From Phyllobacterium brassicacearum (lineage in GTDB: Bacteria; Pseudomonadota; Alphaproteobacteria; Rhizobiales; Rhizobiaceae), in contig NZ_PGGO01000003.1 of assembly GCF_003010955.1 (NCBI RefSeq), forward strand, positions 62,001 through 126,000: 64,000 bases of DNA, given 5' to 3'. Below the pieces are notes generated by a model, which had not been told where the DNA came from, made no database searches, and saw only the letters and a list, made by a program, of their open reading frames with translations. A program made the position numbers and the translations under genes. This document shows, in pieces, positions 1 through 8,875 of this stretch (the stretch's first letter is position 1; every line of letters begins with the position of its first letter).

Positions 1-735
1 GCGAAACAGTCGACCGCACAAATGCGCAAGGCCGTCGCCGAGCAAATCAATGCCCTGAAGGAACTATCTGAAATCGTTCAGAAGTCCGGACGACTGACCG
101 ACGTTGGCGAAGGACGTGCCGCACGCGCGTCGGCCCGTGCATCGGTTGCTGTCGCAGCCCAGCCACAGCGTTCCGAGCCAGTCGCTTCTCCGCAGCCGCA
201 GACAACTGCGCCGGCCGCACCAGCAGCAGCTCCGGCAATTCGCGGCAGCCTCGACGTGCGTGGCAACGCGGCACAAGCGCGCCCAGCCGGCAATGGCTGG
301 GTATCGGATCTGCTTCGCCGCGCATCGAGCGACGAGGCTCAGGCCGAGCCAAAGGCAAAGACGCCTGAAGCAGGCGGACGTTCGCCAGGTCAGGTTGTCG
401 AATCCCTCAACTCATTGTCGATCGACATCACCCGTGCCATCGATCATGAGGCTTCGGTCGAGCTTTGGCAGCGTTACCGAGCTGGTGAGCGCAATGTGTT
501 CACCCGACGCCTCTATACGCTCAAGGGCCAGCAGACATTTGACGAGATCAAGCGCAAGTATCAAGCGGACAGCGAATTCCGCCGCGCCGTCGACCGTTAC
601 ATGGATGATTTCGAACGCCTGCTCGAAGACGTAACGCGCAATGACCGCGACAATGTCATGACGCAGAACTATCTTACGTCTGACACCGGCAAGGTCTATA
701 CGATGCTTGCGCACGCGAGTAACCGACTGCGCTAG
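1..735 (+). CDS. C-terminal part of a large coiled-coil-like protein (5' end outside window)
   Basis: The reading frame is open from the first base of the window to a TAG at 733-735, so this is the last 244 residues or so of a longer protein. The first residues (KAVAEQINALKELSEIVQ) look like the end of a helical coiled coil. Next comes a low-complexity Ala/Pro/Gln-rich linker at roughly residues 45-90, and then a conserved-looking helical domain of about 110 residues (LSIDITRAIDHEASVELW, then FDEIKRKY and YMDDFERLLEDV). Large coiled-coil proteins with this kind of C-terminal domain are common in Hyphomicrobiales and are sometimes loosely labelled kinesin-like. I do not recognise a function. 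A strong hairpin terminator follows 25 bases downstream. Confidence 0.75.
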   Translation, partial: AKQSTAQMRKAVAEQINALKELSEIVQKSGRLTDVGEGRAARASARASVAVAAQPQRSEPVASPQPQTTAPAAPAAAPAIRGSLDVRGNAAQARPAGNGWVSDLLRRASSDEAQAEPKAKTPEAGGRSPGQVVESLNSLSIDITRAIDHEASVELWQRYRAGERNVFTRRLYTLKGQQTFDEIKRKYQADSEFRRAVDRYMDDFERLLEDVTRNDRDNVMTQNYLTSDTGKVYTMLAHASNRLR

Positions 736-754
736 ATCCAGCCGATAACGACAT

Positions 755-787
755 AAAAAAACGCGGCCTCTGAGCCGCGTTTTTTTT
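755..787 (+). terminator. Rho-independent terminator, possibly bidirectional
   Basis: A perfect 7-bp GC-rich stem (761-767 ACGCGGC with 774-780 GCCGCGT) encloses a 6-base loop, has an A-run on its left side and is followed by eight T residues. It sits between the plus-strand gene ending at 735 and the minus-strand lipoprotein gene ending at 847. It can therefore serve both convergent transcripts. Confidence 0.85.
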
Positions 788-846
788 AGAATGACGTTCA
801 GGATGATGGCTCGGAGCCTCTTGCGATAATGTTGGTGCAAGTGGCT

Positions 847-1458
847 CTAGATAACCGAGAGCGTCCAAGTGACGATGTCGCTTGTCGTATTGTCGAATGC
901 GCGGTCGAGGGCGGCAATATAGGACGCGTTACCAGCGCCCCCACCGACAGGAGAGGTGGAACGGAACACACGCGACGAGCGGACGGTCCCGTTCTTGTCG
1001 TTCAGAACTTTGACGGCAATTTCAACGACTGCCGTTTCCCCGGCTGAAGCGTCGATGTCAAAGGTCCGAATTTCACTGATGACCTGATAGTCGATGGCAA
1101 GGCCATCGCCCGGGCGGCCGACACCGCCAAGACGGTGGGTGCTCTCAAACGCCTGGACCAGACGCGACTGCACAATATTCGGCAGGCGATCCGCCCACTG
1201 AGCACCCTTCAGGTAGGAAATCGAATTTGGCCCTGACCTGACAACAACATTTTCGCCATCGAGCGCCTTGAGCGCGGAGGGAGCTGCAATGAGAATTTGT
1301 CGTCCCTGCTTCCTCGGCGAGGTCACGGCGGGCGAAGCACTGGTAAGGTCGAACGTATCAAGCTTCTTGGAGCTGGCGCAGGCTGAAACGGACAAAGCCA
1401 TCAGCAGAGCGGCAACTGTCATTCTCGAGCTTACCAATCCCCTGTCCCCGCGAAGCAC
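847..1458 (-). CDS. ABC-type transport auxiliary lipoprotein (Mla/PqiC-like)
   Basis: A protein of about 203 residues with a lipoprotein signal: a basic start, a hydrophobic stretch (MTVAALLMALSVSA) and a cysteine in VSAC that would be lipidated after cleavage. The body resembles the ABC_trans_aux family, which holds PqiC-like lipoproteins that work with MCE proteins in lipid traffic between the membranes. It is the last gene of the mlaE-mlaF-mlaD transcript and its 5' part lies close to or over the mlaD stop (1499). The start is uncertain. GTG at 1458 has an AAGAG element six bases upstream; ATG at 1422 would shorten the signal; a longer frame to 1545 would overlap mlaD. The family call is from fold-level similarity and context, not from a search. 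Confidence 0.75.
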   Translation of the reverse strand: MLRGDRGLVSSRMTVAALLMALSVSACASSKKLDTFDLTSASPAVTSPRKQGRQILIAAPSALKALDGENVVVRSGPNSISYLKGAQWADRLPNIVQSRLVQAFESTHRLGGVGRPGDGLAIDYQVISEIRTFDIDASAGETAVVEIAVKVLNDKNGTVRSSRVFRSTSPVGGGAGNASYIAALDRAFDNTTSDIVTWTLSVI

Positions 1459-1498
1459 AACGATCTCTTGATCTTCATGCGTTGCGAATCGGCCAAAG

Positions 1499-2491
1499 TC
1501 AACGGCGTGTGCGGCCGTCATATTCCGGAACACTGCCGCCCCCACCGAAAATCACACGCTGCGGGTTCTTTTCAAGATCCGATATGGCACGCTCGATGCG
1601 TTGGACCGACTGGCGGCTCTCGGTGACGAGCGCTTGTACGTCGCGTAGACCCTGTCCGGAGAATCGGTTGATGTTGTCGGTGATGGGACCAAGCCTGGCA
1701 TTCAGGTTGTCCGCCATCGCGCGATAGGATTTGAGTGTATCGCGTGCTTCACGCACGACGCTGCCATCCTGATCCGAGAGCTGTTTATCCAGTTTGGCCA
1801 AAACACCGTCGACCCGTGTCGATGCGGAATTGAGATTCGTCATCATCTCACGCGCTTCCTGGACAACTGCCTGTACGTCCTCGGCGCTCTGGCTAAATTT
1901 GTCGATAACCTCCGAATTGCTCGCAAGGGCGTCTGTAAATTTCTTCGTGTTGTTGACTGTGTCGACCAGCGGCCCCTTCACTTCCGTGATGAAGCTCTCG
2001 ATTGTGCCTACCGCGCCATCCACGCGCTCAAGGATGGTCTGCGCCTTCTGCAAAAGGTTGTTCACCACGGACGGGTCGGCGTCCATGCGGGCGACCTGGT
2101 CGTCCTTCGCCGCTTCCTCGAGCAAATTCGGTTCGTTGAGCTTGCCGCCCTTGAGTTCGATGAAGGCCTGTCCGGTCAGGCCAGCAAAGCCCAAGGTCGC
2201 CTGCGTTGAACGCGTGATCGGCGTCGTGGCGTTGACTTCCGTCTGGGCAATCACCGCATCGGGATTGTTGGCATCGATAAACAGCCGCCGTACACTGCCG
2301 ACCTTAATACCGTTGAACAGAACCTGGCTGCCTTCCGAGAGGCCCGTTACCGAACCAAGAATGCGTATTTCGAGGGTCGCTGTTTCACTTCGGTCGCCGT
2401 AACGCGCAATCCAATAGACGAATCCGAAAGCGAGCGCACAGATCACCAGCGTGAAAATACCGACCAGAACATAGTTGGCTTTGGTTTCCAT
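1499..2491 (-). CDS. mlaD: MlaD-type MCE domain protein
   Basis: 330 residues. One N-terminal membrane anchor (residues about 8-29) is followed by an MCE domain at about 38-120 with the usual GSVTGLSEGSQV and FNGIKVGSV segments. A long helical C-terminal part follows, with VQAVVQEAREMM-like heptads. In the Mla pathway MlaD forms a periplasmic hexamer on the MlaFE ABC transporter and passes phospholipids between the membranes. The extended helical tail makes it longer than the E. coli protein (about 183 aa), as is common for rhizobial MCE proteins that may form a tube. It starts 12 bases downstream of the mlaF stop, in the same transcript. Confidence 0.88.
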   Translation of the reverse strand: METKANYVLVGIFTLVICALAFGFVYWIARYGDRSETATLEIRILGSVTGLSEGSQVLFNGIKVGSVRRLFIDANNPDAVIAQTEVNATTPITRSTQATLGFAGLTGQAFIELKGGKLNEPNLLEEAAKDDQVARMDADPSVVNNLLQKAQTILERVDGAVGTIESFITEVKGPLVDTVNNTKKFTDALASNSEVIDKFSQSAEDVQAVVQEAREMMTNLNSASTRVDGVLAKLDKQLSDQDGSVVREARDTLKSYRAMADNLNARLGPITDNINRFSGQGLRDVQALVTESRQSVQRIERAISDLEKNPQRVIFGGGGSVPEYDGRTRR

Positions 2492-2502
2492 TGCCTGCTC
2501 TA

Positions 2503-3369
2503 CTAACCCTCTTGCTCCACAACGGAGTTTGGCGCAGCTCGATCGCCCCCCGATCGCCGCCTAACGATACTGTTGTTAACAATCTGGCGAGCGCGCTTGC
2601 CGCGGAAATATTCCTGAACCCACGGGTCGTCAAACGCCAGCATATCCTCGATGGTTCCTTCGACGAGAACCTTCTTCTTACCCAATACCGCGATTCGGTC
2701 GCAAACCGCGAACAGGCTGTCGAGATCGTGGGTCACCATATAGACGGTCAATCCCATCGTATCGCGCAAATTCGCGATGAGTTCGTCGAATTCTGCAGCT
2801 CCAATCGGGTCAAGACCCGATGTTGGTTCATCAAGAAAGACGATCTCTGGATCGAGCGACAAGGCACGGGCCAGCGCAGCGCGCTTGATCATGCCGCCTG
2901 AGAGTTCCGACGGATATTTTTCCGCCGTGTCGGGCTTCAAGCCGACCAACTCGATTTTCAGACGTGCAAGTTCATCCATCAGCCGTTCCGGAATATCGAG
3001 ATATTCACGCATCGGTACCTGGATGTTCTCCAGCACAGTCAGCGACGAAAACAGCGCACCCTGTTGGAACAGCACGCCTATGCGCATGTCGACGCCCAGT
3101 CTTTCCTGTTCCGAGGCGCGATCGAGATCATGCCCGAAGATGGTGATCTTGCCGCTCTGCTTCTGGTTCAGGCCCAAAATCGCCCGCATAAGCACGGACT
3201 TACCTGTGCCGGATGCACCGACAAAGCCAAGAATCTCGCCGCGGTAGACGTCGAGAGAGAGAGAATCGAGGATCTTGGCCCGGCCGAAGGAAACACTGAC
3301 ATCTTCGACGGAAAGGATGACCTCCCTTGCGTCCTGTTCGCCGTTCTGTCTGCTTGCTGTTGGAGACAT
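2503..3369 (-). CDS. mlaF: MlaF-type ABC transporter ATPase
   Basis: 288 residues from the ATG at 3369. The ATPase motifs are complete: Walker A GASGTGKS, signature LSGGMIKRAALARAL, Walker B IVFLDEPTSGLDP and the switch histidine in VTHDLDSL. The sequence is of the MlaF/MKL type that drives lipid transport through an MlaE permease. Two starts are possible: the ATG at 3369 (with AGGA only two bases upstream) or a TTG at 3384 that overlaps the mlaE stop (TTGA) and adds five residues. It lies between mlaE and mlaD with almost no spacing, so the three are surely co-transcribed. Function is inferred from motifs and operon context. Confidence 0.88.
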   Translation of the reverse strand: MSPTASRQNGEQDAREVILSVEDVSVSFGRAKILDSLSLDVYRGEILGFVGASGTGKSVLMRAILGLNQKQSGKITIFGHDLDRASEQERLGVDMRIGVLFQQGALFSSLTVLENIQVPMREYLDIPERLMDELARLKIELVGLKPDTAEKYPSELSGGMIKRAALARALSLDPEIVFLDEPTSGLDPIGAAEFDELIANLRDTMGLTVYMVTHDLDSLFAVCDRIAVLGKKKVLVEGTIEDMLAFDDPWVQEYFRGKRARQIVNNSIVRRRSGGDRAAPNSVVEQEG

Positions 3370-3380
3370 ATTCCTGGCGC

Positions 3381-4556
3381 TCAAAAGTTGATCGATGCGT
3401 AGAAGACGGCAAAAATACCATCGACCACGATAACGACGAAGATCGACTTGACCACCGACGCGGTGACGCGCTGGCCTAGCGATTCAGCGCTGCCGCCGAC
3501 CTTCATGCCTTCGACCGAAGCCATGATGCCAATGATCATCGCCATGAACGGCGCCTTGATCAGGCCAGCGAGATAGCTCGAGAGGTCGATGGCATCGCGT
3601 AACCGCTGAATGAACGCATCGGGTGTAATTCCCGAATAAGCCCATGTGATAACCATTGCCCCGGCAAGCGCCGCGAAATCGGCGATGATTGTCAACAACG
3701 GCAGGGAAATGACCAGAGCCACAAGACGCGGAAAAACCAGGACGCCCACCGGGTTGAGGCCAATGACGGTGAGCGCGTCGGTCTCCTCGCGCATCTTCAT
3801 CGAACCGATTTCCGCCGTGATGGCACTTCCGGAGCGGCCGGCGATCATGATGGCCGTGAGCAGCACGCCAATTTCCCGCAACACCAGGATCCCGACGAGG
3901 TCGACGACGAAAATCTCTGCACCAAAGTAGCGAAGCTGGAACGCCCCCTGTTGCGCGATGATCGCGCCAATGATGGTCGACATCAGAACGACCACCGGAA
4001 CCGCGCCGATGCCCATGCTGTCGATCTGGTGCACAATGGCTGCGGGCCTGATGCCGCTTCTGCCGCTGCCCTTCATCTGGGCGCCACGCACGGTTGCGCC
4101 GAGGATATGCATGGATTTCATGAAGTCGCCGCCGAAAGCGTAGACGGTTTTGCCTATCGTCTCGAGGAATCGAATCAGCATCGACGGGTGTTCGACTGGG
4201 GCAACGTCCGAGGGCGCAGCCGCCGCTTCGCTCACGGCATCGAAGAGGGCGCCCCAGCTCGCGGACTGTCCCTCAATCTTGACCTCTTTACCAGCCTGCA
4301 AAAGTGCGGTTCGCAGGCGCTCAACCAGCCATGTTCCAGCAGTATCGAGCATTTGAACGCCCGAGAGGTCAATTACAGCGCTCGAGAAGCCGTTGGCGTG
4401 ACTGATTTCGCGCATTCTGTCGTCGACGCGACGGACATTGCGAGTGGTCCACGCGCCAGATAGCCTGATCGTCGCCCGATCGCCATCCTTGTCGAATTCA
4501 ACGTGGGGATGTGCGGCGGTAGAAGCACTTGAATTGTTTGCTCTATCGGTCAACAT
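3381..4556 (-). CDS. mlaE: MlaE permease with fused N-terminal STAS (MlaB-like) domain
   Basis: 391 residues from ATG at 4556. Residues about 15-115 form a STAS domain (ATIRLSGAWTTRN, then AVIDLSGVQMLDTAGTWLVE), equivalent to the separate MlaB subunit of E. coli. Residues about 140-391 are an MlaE permease with several membrane segments and the conserved block ITAEIGSMKMREETDAL. It is the first gene of the mla operon and diverges from the epimerase gene at 4614, with 57 bases between. An in-frame GTG at 4565, with AAGAGA eight bases upstream, is an alternative start. The frame stays open upstream into the neighbour, but that extension shows no domain and overlaps a real gene, so it was left out. 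Confidence 0.9.
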   Translation of the reverse strand: MLTDRANNSSASTAAHPHVEFDKDGDRATIRLSGAWTTRNVRRVDDRMREISHANGFSSAVIDLSGVQMLDTAGTWLVERLRTALLQAGKEVKIEGQSASWGALFDAVSEAAAAPSDVAPVEHPSMLIRFLETIGKTVYAFGGDFMKSMHILGATVRGAQMKGSGRSGIRPAAIVHQIDSMGIGAVPVVVLMSTIIGAIIAQQGAFQLRYFGAEIFVVDLVGILVLREIGVLLTAIMIAGRSGSAITAEIGSMKMREETDALTVIGLNPVGVLVFPRLVALVISLPLLTIIADFAALAGAMVITWAYSGITPDAFIQRLRDAIDLSSYLAGLIKAPFMAMIIGIMASVEGMKVGGSAESLGQRVTASVVKSIFVVIVVDGIFAVFYASINF

Positions 4557-4613
4557 CACACACACATATCGAGTCTCTTTGCTGATGTCACTTGAACAAT
4601 TAAGGCGTAGATC

Positions 4614-5597
4614 ATGGCGATTCACTTGGAGCTGACGGTCGAGCGGTGGCCCATCGCGGGAACCTTCACGATCTCCCGCGGCTCCAAAACCGAGGCCGCT
4701 GTCGTCGTATGCACATTGAGCGACAACGGCCATGTGGGACGCGGCGAATGCGTGCCCTACACCCGCTACGGTGAAAGTCTCGATTCGGTTTGCGCGGAAA
4801 TCGAAAGCCTCCGGGATGACTTGATCAACGGTGTCAGCAGAGAGGATTTGCCACGTCTGATCGGGACCGGCGCGGCGCGCAATGCCATTGATTGTGCTCT
4901 GTGGGATTTTGAGGCGAAGCGAACGGGCACGTCCGCAAGGCAAATCGCCGGCCTGCCTTCACTGCGCGATCTCACGACAGCGGTGACAATTTCGTTCGGC
5001 GAGGTTCAGGCCATGGCGGCCTCTGCCATGGCCTTTGCCGATCGGCCCTTGATCAAGGTGAAGGTTGGCGGCGAAAACGACGCTGAACGCATTCAGGCCG
5101 TCGCACAAGCTGCACGGACAAGCCGCATCATTCTCGATGCCAACGAAGGCTGGACGGACGACAACATCGTCGAGAACGTGCTGGCTGCCGCCAAGGCTGG
5201 AGTCGTGCTGATCGAGCAACCTTTGCCCGCCGGAAAGGATGCGATCCTCTCCAGAATCCCCCACCCGGTACCAATCTGCGCCGATGAGAGCGCCCATGGC
5301 ACCGACGATCTTCACACGTTGCTTGGCCGCTATGACAGCATCAATATCAAGCTGGACAAGACCGGCGGCCTGACCGAAGCGCTGCGCATGCAGAAGCGCG
5401 CACGCGAGCTCGGTTTCGGGATCATGGTTGGCTGCATGGTTGGAACATCGCTGGCGATGGCTCCGGCAATACTGGTTGCCCAGGATGCGGATTTTGTCGA
5501 CCTCGATGGCCCCTTGATCCTGAAGGAAGATCGCAGGCCCGGCCTGATCTTCCAGGGCAGCCGCATATCACCGCCCGAACCCGCACTGTGGGGTTAA
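4614..5597 (+). CDS. dgcA: Enolase-superfamily dipeptide epimerase / N-acetyl-D-glutamate racemase-like (DgcA)
   Basis: 327 residues, the usual length for the muconate-lactonizing-enzyme subgroup of the enolase superfamily. The catalytic KxK motif is seen in LIKVKVGG. The three metal ligands are in ILDANEGW, LIEQPLP and ICADES, and the second catalytic lysine is in NIKLDKTGG. Such enzymes abstract an alpha proton and epimerise dipeptides such as L-Ala-D/L-Glu, or racemise N-acetyl-D-glutamate (DgcA). No partner gene such as dgcN is next to it, so the substrate is not settled. Its stop codon overlaps the stop of the convergent MFS gene by four bases (TTAA at 5594-5597). Confidence 0.8.
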   Translation: MAIHLELTVERWPIAGTFTISRGSKTEAAVVVCTLSDNGHVGRGECVPYTRYGESLDSVCAEIESLRDDLINGVSREDLPRLIGTGAARNAIDCALWDFEAKRTGTSARQIAGLPSLRDLTTAVTISFGEVQAMAASAMAFADRPLIKVKVGGENDAERIQAVAQAARTSRIILDANEGWTDDNIVENVLAAAKAGVVLIEQPLPAGKDAILSRIPHPVPICADESAHGTDDLHTLLGRYDSINIKLDKTGGLTEALRMQKRARELGFGIMVGCMVGTSLAMAPAILVAQDADFVDLDGPLILKEDRRPGLIFQGSRISPPEPALWG

Positions 5598-6799
5598 ATC
5601 TCTCGCTGTTCGAGCTTTAGCGCTACATTCGCAAACACCAGGCCGCATGCGGCGAGAGCCACCATCGCATAGAACCCGTAGATCCCTGTCGCACTGTAGA
5701 GCGGACCTGAGACCATCGTGACAATGGCCAGCGATGTGCCGATGAAAAAGGTCGACAGGCCCTGTGCCGTGCCGCCGCGTTCTTCCGGTATGGTGAGCGC
5801 AATCATCTTCTGCATGCCCAAAAACGAGAGCGCGAATGAAAAAGCGTGCAGGCTCTGAATCAGCAGGAATCCAGCCACACCAAGACCGGCCGGCGCGATG
5901 AGCGGAAACGCCATCCATCGGAACATTGCGACAGCAGAACCGATCATCAAGACCCTGGCCGGATGAAGCCGACCAAAAACTCGACGAAAGCTGGTAAACA
6001 TGATTACTTCCGCAACAACCGAGATCGACCACAGCGCGCCGATCATGGTTTCCTCGATGCCGATAGACTTCCAATAGATTGCTGAGAAACTGTAACCATA
6101 GGCATGGCTGGCCTGGGTGATGCCAGTCGCAATCAGGAAGGTCACGAATGCGGGCCGGCGCAGCGCCCTGCCCGCATCGGCCATATCCACGTTTGAAAGC
6201 GGCGAGAGCCGGCGCGGCTTGCCGATACGCGGTACGATGAAGCTCACAGCGCATGCTGCAACGAGCAGGCCGAGAAGTGCCCACGGGATGATGTGTTCAC
6301 CCACCTGTTGGATGAATATTCCGCCAACGAAAGACGTCAGCAGAAACGAAATCGATCCCCAGACTCGCATCTTGGCGAAATCTGCACCGTATCGGCGTAC
6401 ACCCGACAAAGCGATCGTATCGGCGAGCGGTACCTGTGACGTCCACGGCGGAGCAAGCAGCAACGAAACAACAAGAATGCCGGCAAAGCCGAACGGCACG
6501 AAATAGAAGGCCGCCACGATGGCGGCCAGGACAGTGGCAATGCTTAAGATATGCGCCCGGTCATTCGAGCGATCGGCGAGCATGGACACAAGCGGCGCTG
6601 CAATGACACGAACGAACAGCGGCATGGACAGGACAATGGCAATCTGCGTGGGCGTCAGCGCGCGATATTCCAGCCAGAGCGGGAAATACGGCAGATGCAA
6701 ACCGCTCGACGTGAAAATCGCGAAATAGGCCAGCGCGACCCGCAGCTCGAAACGAGGCGGCTTCTCCTGGTAGGTGTCCGCTGAGGCGGCGGCTATCAT
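5594..6799 (-). CDS. MFS transporter, HcaT / PPP-family like
   Basis: About 401 residues from ATG at 6799, with twelve predicted membrane segments beginning near LRVALAYFAIFTSSGLHLPY. The motif-like loop MLADRSNDRAHIL lies between segments 2 and 3. The general pattern (FxxGxxxPYFPLWL at the first helix) fits the MFS_1-like/HcaT family, which includes 3-phenylpropionate carriers. The true substrate is unknown. An upstream frame would add 40 residues rich in basic and polar residues without membrane character, so the shorter start was chosen, though its ribosome binding site is weak. The gene ends convergently with the epimerase gene. Confidence 0.75.
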   Translation of the reverse strand: MIAAASADTYQEKPPRFELRVALAYFAIFTSSGLHLPYFPLWLEYRALTPTQIAIVLSMPLFVRVIAAPLVSMLADRSNDRAHILSIATVLAAIVAAFYFVPFGFAGILVVSLLLAPPWTSQVPLADTIALSGVRRYGADFAKMRVWGSISFLLTSFVGGIFIQQVGEHIIPWALLGLLVAACAVSFIVPRIGKPRRLSPLSNVDMADAGRALRRPAFVTFLIATGITQASHAYGYSFSAIYWKSIGIEETMIGALWSISVVAEVIMFTSFRRVFGRLHPARVLMIGSAVAMFRWMAFPLIAPAGLGVAGFLLIQSLHAFSFALSFLGMQKMIALTIPEERGGTAQGLSTFFIGTSLAIVTMVSGPLYSATGIYGFYAMVALAACGLVFANVALKLEQREI

Positions 6800-7007
6800 T
6801 GAAGGACTTTCGGAGGGTCGGAATGGTTCAGGCAGAATCGCAACCGTGCATTGCCTGAATTCCGCAACTATCATGAATTTCGCCAAGCGCCTACAAATGC
6901 TGGTAAAATTTTGATGCAAGACACAGTGATACCCCCTCCGTCCCGTTGATTTATCAGACGAAGCTCATAAGAGTGTCGCGGGGATAAATCAGATTGGGGA
7001 ATTCGCC

Positions 7008-7781
7008 ATGGTGGACGGCGCGGACGTTGCGGCGCATGTGCGTTTCTGGGATGCAGTTAATCGCGCCGGTTTCTGGAGGCGTGTACTGGCATTCTTGATT
7101 GATGCCACTATCGTTTTGATTCCCTTGCAAGTTCTAGTTGCTGTGCTTTTCGCCCAGACCAATGGCACAGTGCAGGGCTCTTTCGGCTTCACCACCACGT
7201 ATTGTGTGGCTCTTGGGGAAATACCCGCGAACCTTGAACCCGCACCGCCTGCCGGGTTTAACTCAGCTGCCGAATGCCGGATATCATTCATCGGTTTTTT
7301 TGACACTGCGCGGACGCTTAGCGTAGCAAAGGTTACTGAAGACGGTTCGGTGACGACAAGTATCTCCACAGATTACACACTCGGAACTGACGGTCAGCCA
7401 AACCAGGCTTTCACAACTGATTGGATCGCACTACTCCTCTTGCTCGCTTATCTGGTTGTCATGGAATATCGCTTTGGCCGCACGTTCGGCAAGCAAATGC
7501 TTGGCATTCGGACTATTGACACCGACGACCCTGCTCAGACGGGCATTCCCTTAAAGAAGGCATTTTTTCGCCAGCTTGCTATGTGGATAGGTGCGACCCC
7601 TGCCTTGCTTCTGCTTTCATATCTCACTGTTGCCCCCTACCTCACAAGCGGGGTCGTCGCGGCCATGATATTGACCTGGCTCATAGGAATGGTCTGGCTG
7701 ATCTGGATTATCGTATCGGTGTCTAAAAAGCAGGATCCGATTTACGACAGATTGGTCGGAACGGCAGTTGTGAGCGTGTAG
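7008..7781 (+). CDS. RDD family membrane protein
   Basis: 257 residues. An N-terminal RDD-type segment (AGFWRRVLAFLIDATIVLIP) has the conserved arginine and aspartate in its first helix. Further membrane helices follow at about 140-156, 194-212 and 215-238, and the end DPIYDRLVGTAVV is typical of the family. Between helices 1 and 2 lies a polar loop of about 90 residues with two or three cysteines (TYCVAL, AAECRIS), which is longer than in minimal RDD proteins. The role of RDD proteins is poorly defined; some act in ion transport. The start is supported by GGGGA upstream of the ATG. Confidence 0.75.
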   Translation: MVDGADVAAHVRFWDAVNRAGFWRRVLAFLIDATIVLIPLQVLVAVLFAQTNGTVQGSFGFTTTYCVALGEIPANLEPAPPAGFNSAAECRISFIGFFDTARTLSVAKVTEDGSVTTSISTDYTLGTDGQPNQAFTTDWIALLLLLAYLVVMEYRFGRTFGKQMLGIRTIDTDDPAQTGIPLKKAFFRQLAMWIGATPALLLLSYLTVAPYLTSGVVAAMILTWLIGMVWLIWIIVSVSKKQDPIYDRLVGTAVVSV

Positions 7782-7792
7782 GTGTGGAGTCC

Positions 7793-8875
7793 CTATCGAG
7801 CGGACGCAGCCTGCTTCGATTTCACTCGGCTCGCGGCAAGTTCCCGAGAACCAACAATCGTCGTGAGCACACTCTCGAAAATGTCGGCGCAGGCCTCCCA
7901 GCTGAAGCCTTGAAGCCTGATCTCCGGGTCGACACGCCCCATCTCCAGCGCGCCTAATGCCGCTTCCTGCAAATCGTCGGAGAGCACGCCCGCTCCCGAT
8001 GCACCGATGACGTCTTTTGGCCCGGGTACAGGATACCCCGCAACCGGAAGACCACAGGCGATGGCTTCCAGCAGCACCAACCCGAATGTGTCGGTGCGGC
8101 TTGGGAAGACAAAGACGTCAGACCCGGCATAGAAGCGGGCGAGATCCTCGCCTTCCTTCTTACCGGCAAAGACCACACCCGGATATTTGCGCTTCAGTTC
8201 ATCGAGGTCCGGACCGTCGCCGACGACGAGTTTCGTGCCAGGCAGATCAAGCGACAGGAACGCTTCAAGGTTCTTTTCCGGCGCTACCCTACCGACGCAC
8301 AGAAAAACCGGTTTGGGCAGGCCAAGATCGACCTCGGGCTGGGGACGGAAGAGCTTGCGATCGACGCCGCGCGTCCACACCTTCAAGGTCCTGAAGCCGC
8401 GCGCAACCAGTTCGTCATGGATGGATTGCGTCGGGACGAGGCAGCTTTCCGCTGCATTATGGAAGCGTCGCAGGAAGCTGTAGGTCCACGAAAGCGGCAC
8501 CGGCAGGCGTTCGCGCAGATATTCGGGAAAGCGTGTGTGGAAGCTGGTGGTGAAGCGCCAATTGTTCTTCAGGCAGGCGCGACGCGCCATGATGCCAAGC
8601 GGGCCTTCGGTAGCGATATGGACGAATGCCGGTTGAAGTTCTTCGATCCGCGCCTTGACCGCCAGCGGATGGGTTAGTGCCAGACGGATTTCAGGATAGG
8701 TGGGGCAAGGTGTGGAGCGATAGTCGGCGGGCGATATGATAGTCACCTCGAAGCCGCGTGCCTCCATCTGCTCGCGCAGCTTCGTCAGGGTTCGCACGAC
8801 ACCGTTCACCTGGGGGTGCCAGGCGTCCGAAACTATGACGAGCCGTTTTGGCTGGGCGTTTCGCTCAGGCGGCAT
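7793..8875 (-). CDS. Glycosyltransferase family 4 (alpha-mannosyltransferase-like)
   Basis: About 360 residues from ATG at 8875, which has an AAAGGCGG element a few bases upstream. Two Rossmann-like halves are visible. The N-terminal half starts RLVIVSDAWHPQVNGVVRTL and the C-terminal half carries FLCVGRVAPEKNLEAFL and the EX7E-like region SRTDTFGLVLLEA. This pattern fits GT4 GDP-mannose-dependent mannosyltransferases of the MgtA kind, which glycosylate diacylglycerol or related acceptors at the membrane. Donor and acceptor cannot be read from the sequence. The gene begins inside the last codons of the upstream phosphoesterase gene (8865-9686), so the two are translationally coupled. Confidence 0.82.
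   Translation of the reverse strand: MPPERNAQPKRLVIVSDAWHPQVNGVVRTLTKLREQMEARGFEVTIISPADYRSTPCPTYPEIRLALTHPLAVKARIEELQPAFVHIATEGPLGIMARRACLKNNWRFTTSFHTRFPEYLRERLPVPLSWTYSFLRRFHNAAESCLVPTQSIHDELVARGFRTLKVWTRGVDRKLFRPQPEVDLGLPKPVFLCVGRVAPEKNLEAFLSLDLPGTKLVVGDGPDLDELKRKYPGVVFAGKKEGEDLARFYAGSDVFVFPSRTDTFGLVLLEAIACGLPVAGYPVPGPKDVIGASGAGVLSDDLQEAALGALEMGRVDPEIRLQGFSWEACADIFESVLTTIVGSRELAASRVKSKQAASAR

Noticed and set aside
4557-4943. Possible 129-codon N-terminal extension of mlaE.
   Set aside because: It overlaps the epimerase coding region and shows no homology; the STAS domain already begins just after the chosen start.
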